Source of the DNA: Ornithinibacillus xuwenensis
Lineage (GTDB): Bacteria; Bacillota; Bacilli; Bacillales; Amphibacillaceae
Assembly (NCBI RefSeq): GCF_039614845.1
Contig: NZ_JBDIML010000003.1
Coordinates: 574,819-638,818, forward strand
Direction: 5' to 3'
Length of the DNA stretch: 64,000 nt
The notes beneath the pieces are model-generated. The model worked only from the letters and a program-made list of their open reading frames with translations, made no database searches and was not told the DNA's origin. A program made the position numbers and the translations under genes. The stretch's first letter is position 1. Every line of letters starts with the position of its first letter. This document shows, in pieces, positions 8,020 to 16,196 of this stretch.

Positions 8020-8370
8020 TCACTCCTTATTTCCACAAGAACAATTACTTAGCTGGTAACTGTCTACTTGATATCCCTTGCTTACTAAATACCTTACTCC
8101 TAAATTAAGCTCTAGACGATCATTTGCAATCACATGTAGTTTTCGATTTGGGATTTCTTGAATAAATCGCTTTAAATATGCATAAGGAATACGTAAATCA
8201 CTTGGATGATTACCCATCCCAATATTATAGTCCCTTATATCTACTACGACTGTGCTTGTCTTATCATGACCTGTTTTTTTACAAGGAATACCCACCAAAG
8301 GAAAATATCTTCTATATAACATTATACATAAAAGCAAGCCAACAACAATTACAATGAAATAGGTACTCAT
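8020..8370 (-). CDS. Membrane-anchored rhodanese-like protein lacking the catalytic Cys
   Basis: This 116-residue protein has an N-terminal membrane helix (residues 3-18), then a rhodanese-like fold (TVVVDIRDYN near residue 43; ending in a GYQVDSYQL strand). At the place of the active-site loop the sequence reads VIANDRLELN, with no Cys, so it cannot act as a classical sulfurtransferase. It ends in a CSCG motif that could bind sulfur or metal. It is cotranscribed with cstR and lies directly after operator 2. The ATG at 8370, behind AGGTGG, is preferred to the GTG codons upstream. A sensor or scaffold role is a guess. Confidence 0.72.
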   Translation of the reverse strand: MSTYFIVIVVGLLLCIMLYRRYFPLVGIPCKKTGHDKTSTVVVDIRDYNIGMGNHPSDLRIPYAYLKRFIQEIPNRKLHVIANDRLELNLGVRYLVSKGYQVDSYQLSNCSCGNKE

Positions 8371-8406
8371 ATTCACCACCTATTATAAAAAGAATACACT
8401 CATCAT

Positions 8407-8422
8407 ATACCCATAAGGGTAT
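8407..8422. promoter_or_regulatory. CstR/CsoR-type operator 2
   Basis: ATACCCATAAGGGTAT is a perfect match to the consensus arms, 36 bases upstream of the cotranscribed rhodanese-like gene and cstR. It should give autoregulation. Confidence 0.85.
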
Positions 8423-8482
8423 TTTGTCAAGTCTCGATAAGTCCTACTTCTGTGTCTTCGACATATCGTATCGATATTTATA

Positions 8483-9262
8483 TTACATTAAAATATCATA
8501 CCAAATCTTAACTGCAGTTCCCGCAATCATGAATGCTAGGATAACTTGCAGAACGCTGGTATTTATTTTTTTGCCAGCTTTTGCCCCCATTGGTGCTGCA
8601 AGTAAGCTTGCCACAATCATAATAATCGCTGGCCAATAATCTACTTGTCCCGTCACAAGTTTACCAAAGCTACTTCCGATGGAGGAAATAAACGTAACGG
8701 CAAGGCTAGTTGCAATCGTCATTCGTGTTGGAATGTGTAGAACAGTTAGCATGATTGGTACAAGTAGAAATCCGCCTGCTGCACCAACAATCCCAGATGC
8801 TATTCCTATTAATAAAGCTAAGATTACTGCCAAAGGCTTATGAAAAGTCACTTCTTGTAGTGGCATATCATCTACTTGTTTCTTTGGTATGAACATCATT
8901 ACAGCAGCAATTAATGCAAGAATACCGTACACCACATTTACTGCTTGTTCTGATAAGGAGCTGGATCCATAGCTACCAATTAAGCTTCCGATTAATATGG
9001 CTCCCCCCATATAAATAATGAGTTGCTTGTTTAAATATCCCCCTTTTCGATAAGCCCACACCCCAGCAATAGAAGCAAACAATACTTGTACTGCACTTAT
9101 TCCGGACACTTCATGGGCTGTAAATGCTACTAGACCAAATAAAGGAGGAATATATAATAGCATCGGATATTTTATTATGGAACCTCCAACACCTAACATT
9201 CCAGATAAAAATGAACCAATAAATCCAATTGCAAATACGACTATAATAAAAGTTAAATCCAT
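8483..9262 (-). CDS. TauE/SafE-family sulfite/sulfur-anion exporter (YrkJ-like), copy 1
   Basis: This 259-residue membrane protein of the TauE/SafE family has about eight predicted helices. Family motifs are FIGSFLSGMLGVGGSIIKYP at the N-terminus and GIVGAAGGFLLVPIMLTVL in the middle. It probably exports sulfite or thiosulfate made by persulfide oxidation. It is the last gene of the leftward yrkF-E-H-I-J-like operon. A near-identical paralogue is at 18353-19135. In S. aureus a TauE gene is part of the cst regulon, which agrees with the operators around it. Confidence 0.9.
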   Translation of the reverse strand: MDLTFIIVVFAIGFIGSFLSGMLGVGGSIIKYPMLLYIPPLFGLVAFTAHEVSGISAVQVLFASIAGVWAYRKGGYLNKQLIIYMGGAILIGSLIGSYGSSSLSEQAVNVVYGILALIAAVMMFIPKKQVDDMPLQEVTFHKPLAVILALLIGIASGIVGAAGGFLLVPIMLTVLHIPTRMTIATSLAVTFISSIGSSFGKLVTGQVDYWPAIIMIVASLLAAPMGAKAGKKINTSVLQVILAFMIAGTAVKIWYDILM

Positions 9263-9290
9263 TGCTGAACCTTCTTTCTAAAAGTGGAAA

Positions 9291-9314
9291 AGCGAGTAGT
9301 TGTTGCTACTCGCT
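9291..9314 (-). terminator. Hairpin between tusA-like and tauE-like genes
   Basis: AGCGAGTAG and CTACTCGCT form a perfect 9-bp stem with a 6-base loop. On the minus strand it is followed by TTTTCC. It may partly terminate transcription ahead of the TauE gene and so lower its expression. Confidence 0.5.
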
Positions 9315-9326
9315 ATTTACTTTTCA

Positions 9327-9554
9327 TTATGCTTTTTGAATATAAAAGTAGAGAACTTCTTCTTCTGTCTTTTGTTCTAAAACAGTATGTCCACCTGATT
9401 TTGCCCAAGCAGGTATATCGTTTAATGCGCCTTTATCTGTTACAAGCACTTCAAGTACTTCACCAGAATTAATGGTGTCAATTGCTTTCTTCGTTTTAAC
9501 AATTGGCATTGGACATGCCAGACCTTTTGCATCTAAGGTTTTGATAATATCCAT
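9327..9554 (-). CDS. TusA-like sulfur-carrier protein (YrkI-like)
   Basis: This 75-residue TusA/SirA-fold protein has the sulfur-accepting CPMP motif at residues 14-17 (KGLACPMPIVKTKK). The Cys takes a persulfide from a rhodanese or DsrE partner and passes it on. It lies between the persulfide dioxygenase-like gene and the TauE exporter in the first yrk cluster. The second cluster has no free-standing equivalent. It is cytosolic. Confidence 0.92.
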   Translation of the reverse strand: MDIIKTLDAKGLACPMPIVKTKKAIDTINSGEVLEVLVTDKGALNDIPAWAKSGGHTVLEQKTEEEVLYFYIQKA

Positions 9555-9678
9555 GTCATTCTCCTCCGTTTTTCTAAAGTTATATCGATTGATTAGATTT
9601 TTCAGAGCACTTCTATTCTATCTTGAGCCATTTTATCTTGTGATCAGCAAAGAATGGCAAGCAGCTTTCACATAATAC

Positions 9679-10806
9679 TTATCGAACTGCACAGCGATTT
9701 GGGCCGATTTCCATTTCTGTTTGTTCATCAGAGTTTGGAGTGATTTTCCCCATGTTAACTTGACGAATTTCCGCGTAAGCATTTGGCTGTGGTGGTAAGT
9801 TATCCGTTACAATACCTCTGAACTCCGCTTCGTCTTCGATGTTAAGACCATGATTTTCTTTGAAGAGCTCACCAAGACGTTTGGCCACAGTACCATCTTC
9901 ATTCAATTCATCGATAATCATAAAGTGTGCAGGTAATACTACTAGATTCTCAGCTAGTTCACGATAACGAGAGTATAGTGTCTTACGCAGATCCCCTACC
10001 CAGTCTTCCGCTAGTCCAGCTAAGTCTGGTCGACCGATTGAGTCAATAAATAGAATGTCACCTGTTAATAAAAACTGATTGTCAATGATAAATGAAGTTG
10101 AACCAATCGTATGACCAGGTGAGTATAGGGCATTGACATCAATTTGAGATGCACCGATTTTGACATTAAGACCATCTGTAAGTGCGGTGTAATCAAATAC
10201 TACTTCTGTTGCATCTTTTGGCGGCAGATAGTACGTTGCACCTGTTTCAGTTGCAATGTGACGTCCACCCGAGATATGGTCTGCGTGTAGATGTGTATCA
10301 AATACATGCTTGATTTCGACACCTTTTTCTTTAGCGAAGTCAGTAAAAATATCCGTGAAACGGACTGCGTCAATAATTGCCGCTTCCCCTTCAGAGAGAA
10401 CCATATAAGAAAGGCACCCTTTACCTAAACGAACAAATTGGTATAGTTCGCCACCATTTTCTAAATTCGCAACCTTAATAGGTTCCAGGTAGCTACTCCA
10501 AGATTTCATTCCACCTTCGAGGTATGCTACCTCAAGACCAGCTTCTGATAGCATTTCAGCAACCATGACAGAAGAGCCTTCTTTTGCACATACAACTATT
10601 ACTTCTTTATCCGTTGGTATTTTCGGTAGGATTTCTTCTACTCCATCTAATAATTCAAAGTAAGGTATATTTAAATACTCAAATTTGTGCCCTTCAATTT
10701 TCCAATCTTCATAAGCATCTGCGTTACGTACGTCCAATATAAATAACGCTTCGTTATCAATTACTTTCCTGGCTACCTGTGCTGCTGTCCATTTGTTTAC
10801 TGTCAT
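9679..10806 (-). CDS. Rhodanese-metallo-beta-lactamase fusion, persulfide dioxygenase-like (YrkH-like), copy 1
   Basis: This protein of about 375 residues has an N-terminal rhodanese domain (residues 1-115, Cys in VVCAKEGSS) fused to an ETHE1-type metallo-beta-lactamase domain (from about 120). Iron ligands are in THLHADHISGG, SPGHTIGSTSF and TGDILFIDSIGRPD. ETHE1-type enzymes oxidise glutathione or coenzyme A persulfide to sulfite with O2; S. aureus CstB joins the same activities in a different domain order. The ATG at 10806 is taken rather than the GTG at 10809. A CstR-type box overlaps the region just upstream. A paralogue of equal length is at 19180-20307. Confidence 0.9.
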   Translation of the reverse strand: MTVNKWTAAQVARKVIDNEALFILDVRNADAYEDWKIEGHKFEYLNIPYFELLDGVEEILPKIPTDKEVIVVCAKEGSSVMVAEMLSEAGLEVAYLEGGMKSWSSYLEPIKVANLENGGELYQFVRLGKGCLSYMVLSEGEAAIIDAVRFTDIFTDFAKEKGVEIKHVFDTHLHADHISGGRHIATETGATYYLPPKDATEVVFDYTALTDGLNVKIGASQIDVNALYSPGHTIGSTSFIIDNQFLLTGDILFIDSIGRPDLAGLAEDWVGDLRKTLYSRYRELAENLVVLPAHFMIIDELNEDGTVAKRLGELFKENHGLNIEDEAEFRGIVTDNLPPQPNAYAEIRQVNMGKITPNSDEQTEMEIGPNRCAVR

Positions 10807-10813
10807 CACCTAA

Positions 10814-10829
10814 TTACCCCCCTAGGTAT
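10814..10829. promoter_or_regulatory. CstR/CsoR-type operator 3 (one arm imperfect)
   Basis: On the minus strand it reads ATACCTAGGGGGGTAA, matching ATACC-N-GGGTA at all but the last base. It sits only 8 bases before the dioxygenase start and overlaps its ribosome-binding region. Confidence 0.65.
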
Positions 10830-10847
10830 AATTATATCTATTTTTTT

Positions 10848-10870
10848 GCAGTGGAGATAATCTCCACTGC
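10848..10870. repeat. Perfect 10-bp hairpin between yrkE-like and yrkH-like genes
   Basis: GCAGTGGAGA and TCTCCACTGC are separated by 3 bases. In the direction of transcription (minus) it is followed by A residues, not T, so it is more likely an mRNA-processing or stabilising hairpin than a terminator. Confidence 0.6.
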
Positions 10871-10889
10871 CTGAAGTTTTTTCCTCTTA

Positions 10890-11285
10890 TTAGAAAGTTA
10901 ACGTTGGTGCTGCATCTTTTGCATACTCTAAGAACGTTACTGCTCCACCAACTTCGATTCCATCTACGAAATCTTCTTTAGTAAGTCCCATAACATCCAT
11001 GGTCATTTGACATGCAATAAATTTAACACCTAGTTCTTGAGCCATTTCCACTAATTGTGGGATAGAAGGTACATTTGCTTTTTCAAAGCCTTCTGCAAAA
11101 TGTTCTTTACCTGCAGGCATTTCTAACGCATGCATGGCCTGTTTATGAATTAAGTTTAAACCTTCAAACGTAAAGAAAATTTGTACCTCTTTTTCTGATG
11201 CTGCTGCTGCAGTTGCAATATTGAATACTTTGTATGCATCAAACATTCCACCGTTTGCTGCAATAATAGCTACCTTATTTGACAT
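10890..11285 (-). CDS. DsrE/DsrF-like sulfur-relay protein (YrkE-like), copy 1
   Basis: This 131-residue DsrE-family protein begins with VAIIAANGGMFDAYKVFNIA and has the conserved Cys in FIACQMTMDVMGL near residue 92. DsrE-type proteins pass sulfane sulfur between rhodaneses and TusA carriers. It lies 12 bases after the TusA-rhodanese fusion gene, so they are cotranscribed. The paralogue at 20325-20723 has the same layout and the same Cys motif. Cytosolic. Confidence 0.9.
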   Translation of the reverse strand: MSNKVAIIAANGGMFDAYKVFNIATAAAASEKEVQIFFTFEGLNLIHKQAMHALEMPAGKEHFAEGFEKANVPSIPQLVEMAQELGVKFIACQMTMDVMGLTKEDFVDGIEVGGAVTFLEYAKDAAPTLTF

Positions 11286-11297
11286 AATAAATTCCTC

Positions 11298-11849
11298 CTA
11301 GATATCTTTTGTTATTTTTCCGTTCCACTCCGTCATACCTGGTAGAACGTTAAAAACTTTTGAAAAACCATTCTTTACTAATAATTGTGCTGCCAAGTCA
11401 GATCGTTTCCCTGTACGGCATATTACATAGATTTCTTTTTCTTTATCCAGTTCCTCAAGGCGTGATTCTAGTTCTCCCATAGGAATCGATTTTGCACCAT
11501 CAATATGACCAAATGCATATTCTGCTGCTTCACGTACGTCTAAAAGTAGTCCATCATGTGATTCGACTTCTTGCAATGAAACAGTATGTTCAAAGGCTTT
11601 TTCTACTTCTGGCTCGCTAGAACCTTTGCGGATGTAGTGATACAGTACATCGCCATCCTCCACTGTTCCTAAATATTGGTGGCCCACAGAACCCGCCCAT
11701 GCAGCCAAATCGGCCTTAGATCCTTTGTCAGTTGCTTGAACTTCCAATACCTGACCTTCTTCTAAATCAGTGATTGCTTTTTTCGTTTTTACAATCGGCA
11801 TTGGACATGCAAAGCCTTTTGCATCTAGTTGATGATTTGCTTGAATCAT
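11298..11849 (-). CDS. TusA-rhodanese fusion protein (YrkF-like), copy 1
   Basis: This 183-residue protein fuses an N-terminal TusA domain (CPMP at residues 15-18) to a C-terminal rhodanese domain (about 85-180, catalytic loop CRTGKRS). The same fusion is known in B. subtilis YrkF. It couples a sulfur donor and acceptor in one chain. It is the first gene of the leftward yrk cluster. Three CstR-type boxes lie within 200 bases upstream, so it carries the main regulated promoter. Confidence 0.92.
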   Translation of the reverse strand: MIQANHQLDAKGFACPMPIVKTKKAITDLEEGQVLEVQATDKGSKADLAAWAGSVGHQYLGTVEDGDVLYHYIRKGSSEPEVEKAFEHTVSLQEVESHDGLLLDVREAAEYAFGHIDGAKSIPMGELESRLEELDKEKEIYVICRTGKRSDLAAQLLVKNGFSKVFNVLPGMTEWNGKITKDI

Positions 11850-11853
11850 ATAG

Positions 11854-11869
11854 TTACCCCCTTAGGTAT
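11854..11869. promoter_or_regulatory. CstR/CsoR-type operator 4
   Basis: On the minus strand it reads ATACCTAAGGGGGTAA. It lies just 5 bases before the yrkF-like start and overlaps the Shine-Dalgarno region. Confidence 0.65.
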
Positions 11870-11910
11870 TATTTTCATCAAAAAAATAAAGTAATGTAGA
11901 CATCTATTTT

Positions 11911-11926
11911 ATACCTATACGGGTAT
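11911..11926. promoter_or_regulatory. CstR/CsoR-type operator 5
   Basis: ATACCTATACGGGTAT has both outer arms of the consensus. It lies 62 bases before the yrkF-like start. Confidence 0.75.
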
Positions 11927-12032
11927 AAATTTTAGCAATAAATTAGTCATTATGATAAACGACAATTATGTGATGCCTTTTTGATGTTCCCACTGATTTC
12001 GCTCGTGGGAAATTAATTACATGACTTATAAT

Positions 12033-12048
12033 ATACCCCGTGGGGTAA
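12033..12048. promoter_or_regulatory. CstR/CsoR-type operator 6
   Basis: ATACCCCGTGGGGTAA is a strong inverted repeat, about 180 bases before the yrkF-like start and about 150 bases after the end of the histidine kinase gene. The rest of 11870-12193 shows no gene. Confidence 0.7.
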
Positions 12049-12193
12049 AAAGTCAACCCGTTGTTCTTAACTTTTTTATGAGTTGAGTTTATTTAGTTTG
12101 GAATAGATACTTAGGATTTTGTTACGGTGCTTCTCGCTAACAGGGGCATCCCATTCTTATGGCCGCATCTCCCCACAAAAGGGCATATGCATT

Positions 12194-13267
12194 TCACACA
12201 CCGACAGGCAGTTCAAACCAAAAACAATGCACATTCCCTTCCGAGGTCACACCTATGTTTCCTTGATGATATTCGATAATTTCCTTCGATATAGCCAGTC
12301 CTAATCCAGAGCCACCTAATTCTCGTGACCTAGATTGGTCAACACGATAAAAGCGTTCAAATATTTTTTCTTGTTCTTCAGGGAAAATTGGTTTGCCAGG
12401 GCCTGTTATCGCAAACTTATAGTTCGACTGGTTTCTACTCCCTTTTATGATAATAGCACCAGTACCCTCATAATATCGGATCGCATTATCTAAGTAATTA
12501 CTAATGACTTGCGAAATGGCACCGCTATTAACGGTCAACGACTCAGAATCGACATCAACTGAAATCATGATATTCTTTTGTTTTACCTTCCAGCGAAACA
12601 TTTCAACCGATTGTTCCACTAGTTTCTTTATATCTACTGGCGTTTTTTCAGAAAATGCCTGGGTAGAGATGTACTCCCACTCTTTTAATTGTTCCATTTG
12701 CTCTACTAAGCGAATTAGTCGTTTCGTTTCCCCATAAAGAGAGTGGTATAGTTTCTCATCGCCCTTCACTATTCCATTTTCCAGTGCACGGAGATAACCA
12801 TTTAGATTGGACAATGGCGTACGAAATTCATGAGATAAATCAGATAATAGCTTTTTTCTATGTTGTTCATTATCCTGTATCTGCTTCATTAATTCATTAA
12901 AGTGATGGATTAATTCCCCTATTTCCCCATCAGACTTAACAGTAATTCTGTTAGGATATTTACCTTGCTTCATTTCTTTAGTAGAAGCTATCAACTCTCT
13001 TAACGGATGTATTAACTTCTTCGTTAAATAGAAATGGGTTAGACTGCCAATAATGATGGTAGAAATACTAAACATCCACAAATATTGAAATAGTGTTGCT
13101 TTGAATTGAGCCTGTTTTTGATTGCTCATGGTAACTAACCCATCAGCAAGAACACAAGCTGTATTATAGATTGCCCAGCTACTTAATCCAACGAAGGCAG
13201 TAATGACCAAAATATTGATAAACGTTAGTCGAAAAAGAAATTGTTTAGGAACAAGTAGATTGTTCAT
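12194..13267 (-). CDS. Sensor histidine kinase
   Basis: This protein of about 357 residues has a membrane helix near residues 15-35, a short (about 35-residue) extracytoplasmic loop, a second helix near 70-90, a HAMP region, the phospho-acceptor H-box LSDLSHEFRTPLSNLNGYL and a HATPase domain ending in GLGLAISKEIIEYHQG. The ATG 13267 directly follows the response-regulator stop; a TTG at 13282 overlapping the regulator is an alternative. The small sensor loop suggests that it detects a membrane or redox signal rather than a large ligand. It pairs with the response regulator at 13269-13952. Confidence 0.9.
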   Translation of the reverse strand: MNNLLVPKQFLFRLTFINILVITAFVGLSSWAIYNTACVLADGLVTMSNQKQAQFKATLFQYLWMFSISTIIIGSLTHFYLTKKLIHPLRELIASTKEMKQGKYPNRITVKSDGEIGELIHHFNELMKQIQDNEQHRKKLLSDLSHEFRTPLSNLNGYLRALENGIVKGDEKLYHSLYGETKRLIRLVEQMEQLKEWEYISTQAFSEKTPVDIKKLVEQSVEMFRWKVKQKNIMISVDVDSESLTVNSGAISQVISNYLDNAIRYYEGTGAIIIKGSRNQSNYKFAITGPGKPIFPEEQEKIFERFYRVDQSRSRELGGSGLGLAISKEIIEYHQGNIGVTSEGNVHCFWFELPVGV

Positions 13268-13268
13268 T

Positions 13269-13952
13269 TTATTCCGCAACAAATTTATACCCCATTCCTC
13301 GTACCGTTATAATCCGCTTCGGCATAGCCGGATTTTCTTCGATTTTCTTCCGTAACTTCTTGATGTGAGCATCAATAGTACGATCCAATACTAATTTATC
13401 AGCATATGGATATAGCTGATTCATGAGATTTTCTCTAGAAATTACAGTATTTGGATTTTCCATGAAATAATATAGAAGATTAAATTCATGTTTTGTTAAC
13501 TTTAACTTTTGATTTAAAAGCATTACCTCACCCTTCCGAGGTTTTATACAAAGCCCGTCATAAGTAATTTTTTGACAAAATTGACCTGTTCGGCGTAGTA
13601 CTGCTTCAATATGAGCTAATAGTTCTTCCTGTTCAAATGGCTTAACTAGATAATCATCTGCTCCCATTTTTAAGCCATTTATTTTATCCTCCGTACGTGA
13701 CTTAGCGGATAACATAATAATCGATACTTCATTTCTTTCTTGTGCTCGAACCCATGTGCAAAATTCTTCCCCAGTAAGTTTTGGAAGCATTAAATCAAGT
13801 ATAATTAGGCAAGGATGATTTGTTAAAAAGACCTCTTTCGCTTCTTCTCCATCAGCTGCTTCTACCACTTCATAGCCTGCTTTCTGCAAATAAATCCTAA
13901 TTAGATCTCGAATCAGCTTATCGTCTTCTACAACTAATATCGTTTGTTTCAT
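13269..13952 (-). CDS. OmpR/PhoB-family response regulator
   Basis: This 227-residue protein has an N-terminal receiver (acidic E9/D10, phospho-acceptor Asp53 in LIILDLMLP, Lys in LVKPF) and a C-terminal winged helix (about residues 130-225, ending RGMGYKFVAE). It is cotranscribed with the kinase downstream. Upstream, at 14092-14108, lies a pair of 11-bp-spaced TTTCAT repeats of the kind OmpR-family dimers bind, and the same pair precedes the CcdA/TlpA operon at 18274-18290. Autoregulation and control of that operon are therefore likely. Confidence 0.93.
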   Translation of the reverse strand: MKQTILVVEDDKLIRDLIRIYLQKAGYEVVEAADGEEAKEVFLTNHPCLIILDLMLPKLTGEEFCTWVRAQERNEVSIIMLSAKSRTEDKINGLKMGADDYLVKPFEQEELLAHIEAVLRRTGQFCQKITYDGLCIKPRKGEVMLLNQKLKLTKHEFNLLYYFMENPNTVISRENLMNQLYPYADKLVLDRTIDAHIKKLRKKIEENPAMPKRIITVRGMGYKFVAE

Positions 13953-14091
13953 TCTTTCACCTCTTGCCCATTATACTACACACTATGTTTTAGCTTCTTA
14001 ATCACATATACTATTCATGTCTAGAATAGCTTGCTATACAATTATTTTTACATACATACAAACAATGGCTATTTTAGCTTATCTCTTCAAT

Positions 14092-14108
14092 GTGAAAATT
14101 CAATGAAA
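14092..14108 (-). promoter_or_regulatory. Direct repeats for an OmpR-type regulator, site A
   Basis: On the minus strand TTTCAT-TGAAT-TTTCAC repeats with an 11-bp period. It lies 140 bases upstream of the response-regulator start. The flanking bases resemble those of site B (18274-18290). Confidence 0.6.
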
Positions 14109-14153
14109 GTTATTCAACTTTTTATTTATATTCAAAAAAATAAAGAGTTTCGT

Positions 14154-14178
14154 CATGATGACAAAACCCTTAAATCAA
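14154..14178 (-). terminator. Terminator after cupin gene
   Basis: On the minus strand an imperfect hairpin (GGGTTTTGTCAT / ATGACGAAACTC) is followed by TTTATTTTTTT. It ends the leftward cupin transcript. Confidence 0.65.
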
Positions 14179-14256
14179 GTATTTAAATCACTTATGTTTG
14201 TAATCAATTTATCAACGGCCAAGATTTCATTTTTTATAATTGTTTTTCACAACAAA

Positions 14257-15078
14257 TCAATACATATTTTTACTTTGCTGTAGAAGTTTTGATTCTCCAG
14301 TACGCTCCCATTCTTCTACTGTTTCATAGGCATCCTCAGGTGAATATCCCTTTCCGACAAGAACACCCATCAAGATAAATTCTTGAAGAATATGTGTAGC
14401 ATTAATACCTCTTTTCACATCTTCTAGCCCCTCATTTACTAAAAACTTCGTATATTGAACCCATTCATCTGGTGTTCTACCAAAAACATCTGTATTTCCT
14501 TGATTACTTCCTTCTTCTGCAGCCATTGAATCCGCTTTTGTTTGATGAACAGTTCCATGCGGGTGGTGAGGTGGTGCATAGATAGTATAAAGCTTTAATG
14601 GGGTGTTACCTGTATTCGTTAAATTATGCCATGTTCCAGCCGGTACCATAATAGCTGAATCATCATTAACTCTTCTTTCAAAGTCAAGGTTATCCTTACT
14701 CTTACCCATTTGAACAATTCCTTGACCTTGTTCAACTCGCAGGAATTGATCTGTGTCAGGATGTATTTCCAAACCGATATTTTCTCCTGCTTTAAGGCTC
14801 ATTAATGTAACTTGTAAGTGTGTTCCAGTCCATATAGCGGTACGATACGTATTGTTCTGTTTTGCAGCCTGATTAATATTTACAACATATTGGTTAGGCC
14901 CATTATCTACAACCCGAACAGCTGTAGGTTGGTTAAACGAATTAATTTCGGTTGGATTTATTCCCACTTGGTAGTCCCAATAATTAGACTGTCTCATATC
15001 AATATTCATTGGAGCATTTACATAATGGGCATAGGGTATTTGATGTAGATAGTTATATGGAACAAAGTACATATTCAT
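14257..15078 (-). CDS. Cupin-domain protein
   Basis: This 273-residue protein has a Tyr/Asn/Pro-rich N-terminus (about residues 1-80). A cupin barrel follows, with metal-ligand motif GLEIHPDTDQFLRVEQGQG and second-motif residues AGTWHNLTNTGNTPLKLYTIY. The His-rich stretch APPHHPHGTVH follows the barrel. B. subtilis has a cupin gene, yrkC, beside its yrk sulfur genes, which this may resemble. The enzymatic role is unknown; the N-terminal composition resembles small spore-coat or surface proteins. It is a single-gene transcript with its own terminator. Confidence 0.82.
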   Translation of the reverse strand: MNMYFVPYNYLHQIPYAHYVNAPMNIDMRQSNYWDYQVGINPTEINSFNQPTAVRVVDNGPNQYVVNINQAAKQNNTYRTAIWTGTHLQVTLMSLKAGENIGLEIHPDTDQFLRVEQGQGIVQMGKSKDNLDFERRVNDDSAIMVPAGTWHNLTNTGNTPLKLYTIYAPPHHPHGTVHQTKADSMAAEEGSNQGNTDVFGRTPDEWVQYTKFLVNEGLEDVKRGINATHILQEFILMGVLVGKGYSPEDAYETVEEWERTGESKLLQQSKNMY

Positions 15079-15243
15079 CTTCCTCTCAATTAATAGGTAG
15101 TTAAATCACCTAATATTCATACTATGCAATAGGTAATGGCCTGAATGGGCGAAAACCTATTCATTCATTCTATGTAATCTAGAACTACTAGCTATTAAGT
15201 GCATAAGATATGTTAAGAGTCTAATAATAGGAGGAAAAAACAA

Positions 15244-15702
15244 ATGTATGGTGATAATTTAATTCGTCAAGTTGAAAATTACGGTGCAAAAGGAGCATTA
15301 AATGCTATCTCATTAACATTACCTCAAATGTTGACATATGCTCTTGAGGACGAATATCTAGCTCAAGCTAGGTACAATAATACGTTAGAAACCTTTGGTT
15401 ATATTCGTACATTTGCACAAATTAGAGAAGCAGAATTGCGACATATTAATGCATTATTACCTCTTTTTTATCGTTACCAGATTCCGATTCCAGAAGACAT
15501 ATCATCTTCATTTATTACTATACCAGATAACATTAAGGAAGCGTATGCTGCTGGCGTACAAGGGGAGATTGATAATATCGCTATGTACGATAAATTTTTA
15601 TCCCTTAATATCCCAACCGATGTCCGACTCGTTTTTACACAACTGCGTAATGCATCAACAAACCATCTTGCAGCATTTGATAGGGGACTTGCAAGGATGT
15701 AA
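15244..15702 (+). CDS. Ferritin-like domain protein
   Basis: This 152-residue four-helix protein has carboxylate/His pairs typical of a di-iron ferritin-like site: YALEDEYLAQARY, QIREAELRHINAL, GEIDNIAMYDKF and TNHLAAF. It resembles the DUF2202 group. It may store iron, bind another metal or act as an oxidase. It starts after AGGAGGA. It stands alone, divergent from the cupin gene, and has its own terminator. Confidence 0.82.
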   Translation: MYGDNLIRQVENYGAKGALNAISLTLPQMLTYALEDEYLAQARYNNTLETFGYIRTFAQIREAELRHINALLPLFYRYQIPIPEDISSSFITIPDNIKEAYAAGVQGEIDNIAMYDKFLSLNIPTDVRLVFTQLRNASTNHLAAFDRGLARM

Positions 15703-15729
15703 CATAGTTGGCTAAATAAAAATATAAAA

Positions 15730-15769
15730 AGCCGTTCTCCATTAAAAAAGAGTACGGCTAAAACTTTTT
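15730..15769 (+). terminator. Terminator after ferritin-like gene
   Basis: AGCCGTTCTC pairs with GAGTACGGCT (15750-15759, one internal mismatch), followed by AAAAC and seven T residues. Confidence 0.75.
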
Positions 15770-15807
15770 TTGTATAAATTTAATTATCCTTTAAACCTTA
15801 TAAATAC

Positions 15808-16163
15808 TTATTTATCTCGAATTTCGATCATTTCAACAATATCTATAGCATCTTTAACAGACTGTACCATAGCACAATTTTTCACTGCTAATTCCAGAGA
15901 CTTTTGTAATTGATACAACTCTAAATTCTTGCCATAAACAATATAATGAAGTGAGATTTTTGTAACTTTATTTGCTTCTTCTTCATTTCTTTCAATATCT
16001 GTTTCTATATCTATTGAATCAGCACCCCACCACTGCAACCAGCAAGTGAAGAAACAAGTAACTGTACTGGCCGAAAGCCAATTTCGGGATTACTTGAAAT
16101 AGCTAACATGCCATATTCGAAGTCCCCTTGCACTTCACCATTCTCTCCTACATGAAACTTCAT
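15808..16163 (-). pseudogene. OsmC-family protein, broken by a frameshifting deletion
   Basis: From ATG 16163 (after AGGAG) the frame reads MKFHVGENGEVQGDFEYGML and continues to the OsmC peroxidatic motif LVSSLAGCSGGVL, then meets a TAG. The C-terminal half continues in another frame (residues IDIETDIERNEEEANKVTKI and onward to 15808) and contains the second conserved Cys in VKNCAMVQSV. About ten residues normally between the two parts are missing, so a short deletion with frameshift is inferred. OsmC proteins reduce organic peroxides or persulfides with two Cys residues. Confidence 0.8.
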
Positions 16164-16196
16164 TCTTTCTCCTCCAAACTCCTTAATAGATGAAAA

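Noticed and set aside
12119..12304. Small plus-strand ORF after the histidine kinase gene
   Set aside because: It overlaps the kinase C-terminus in antisense, with no ribosome site and no family features.
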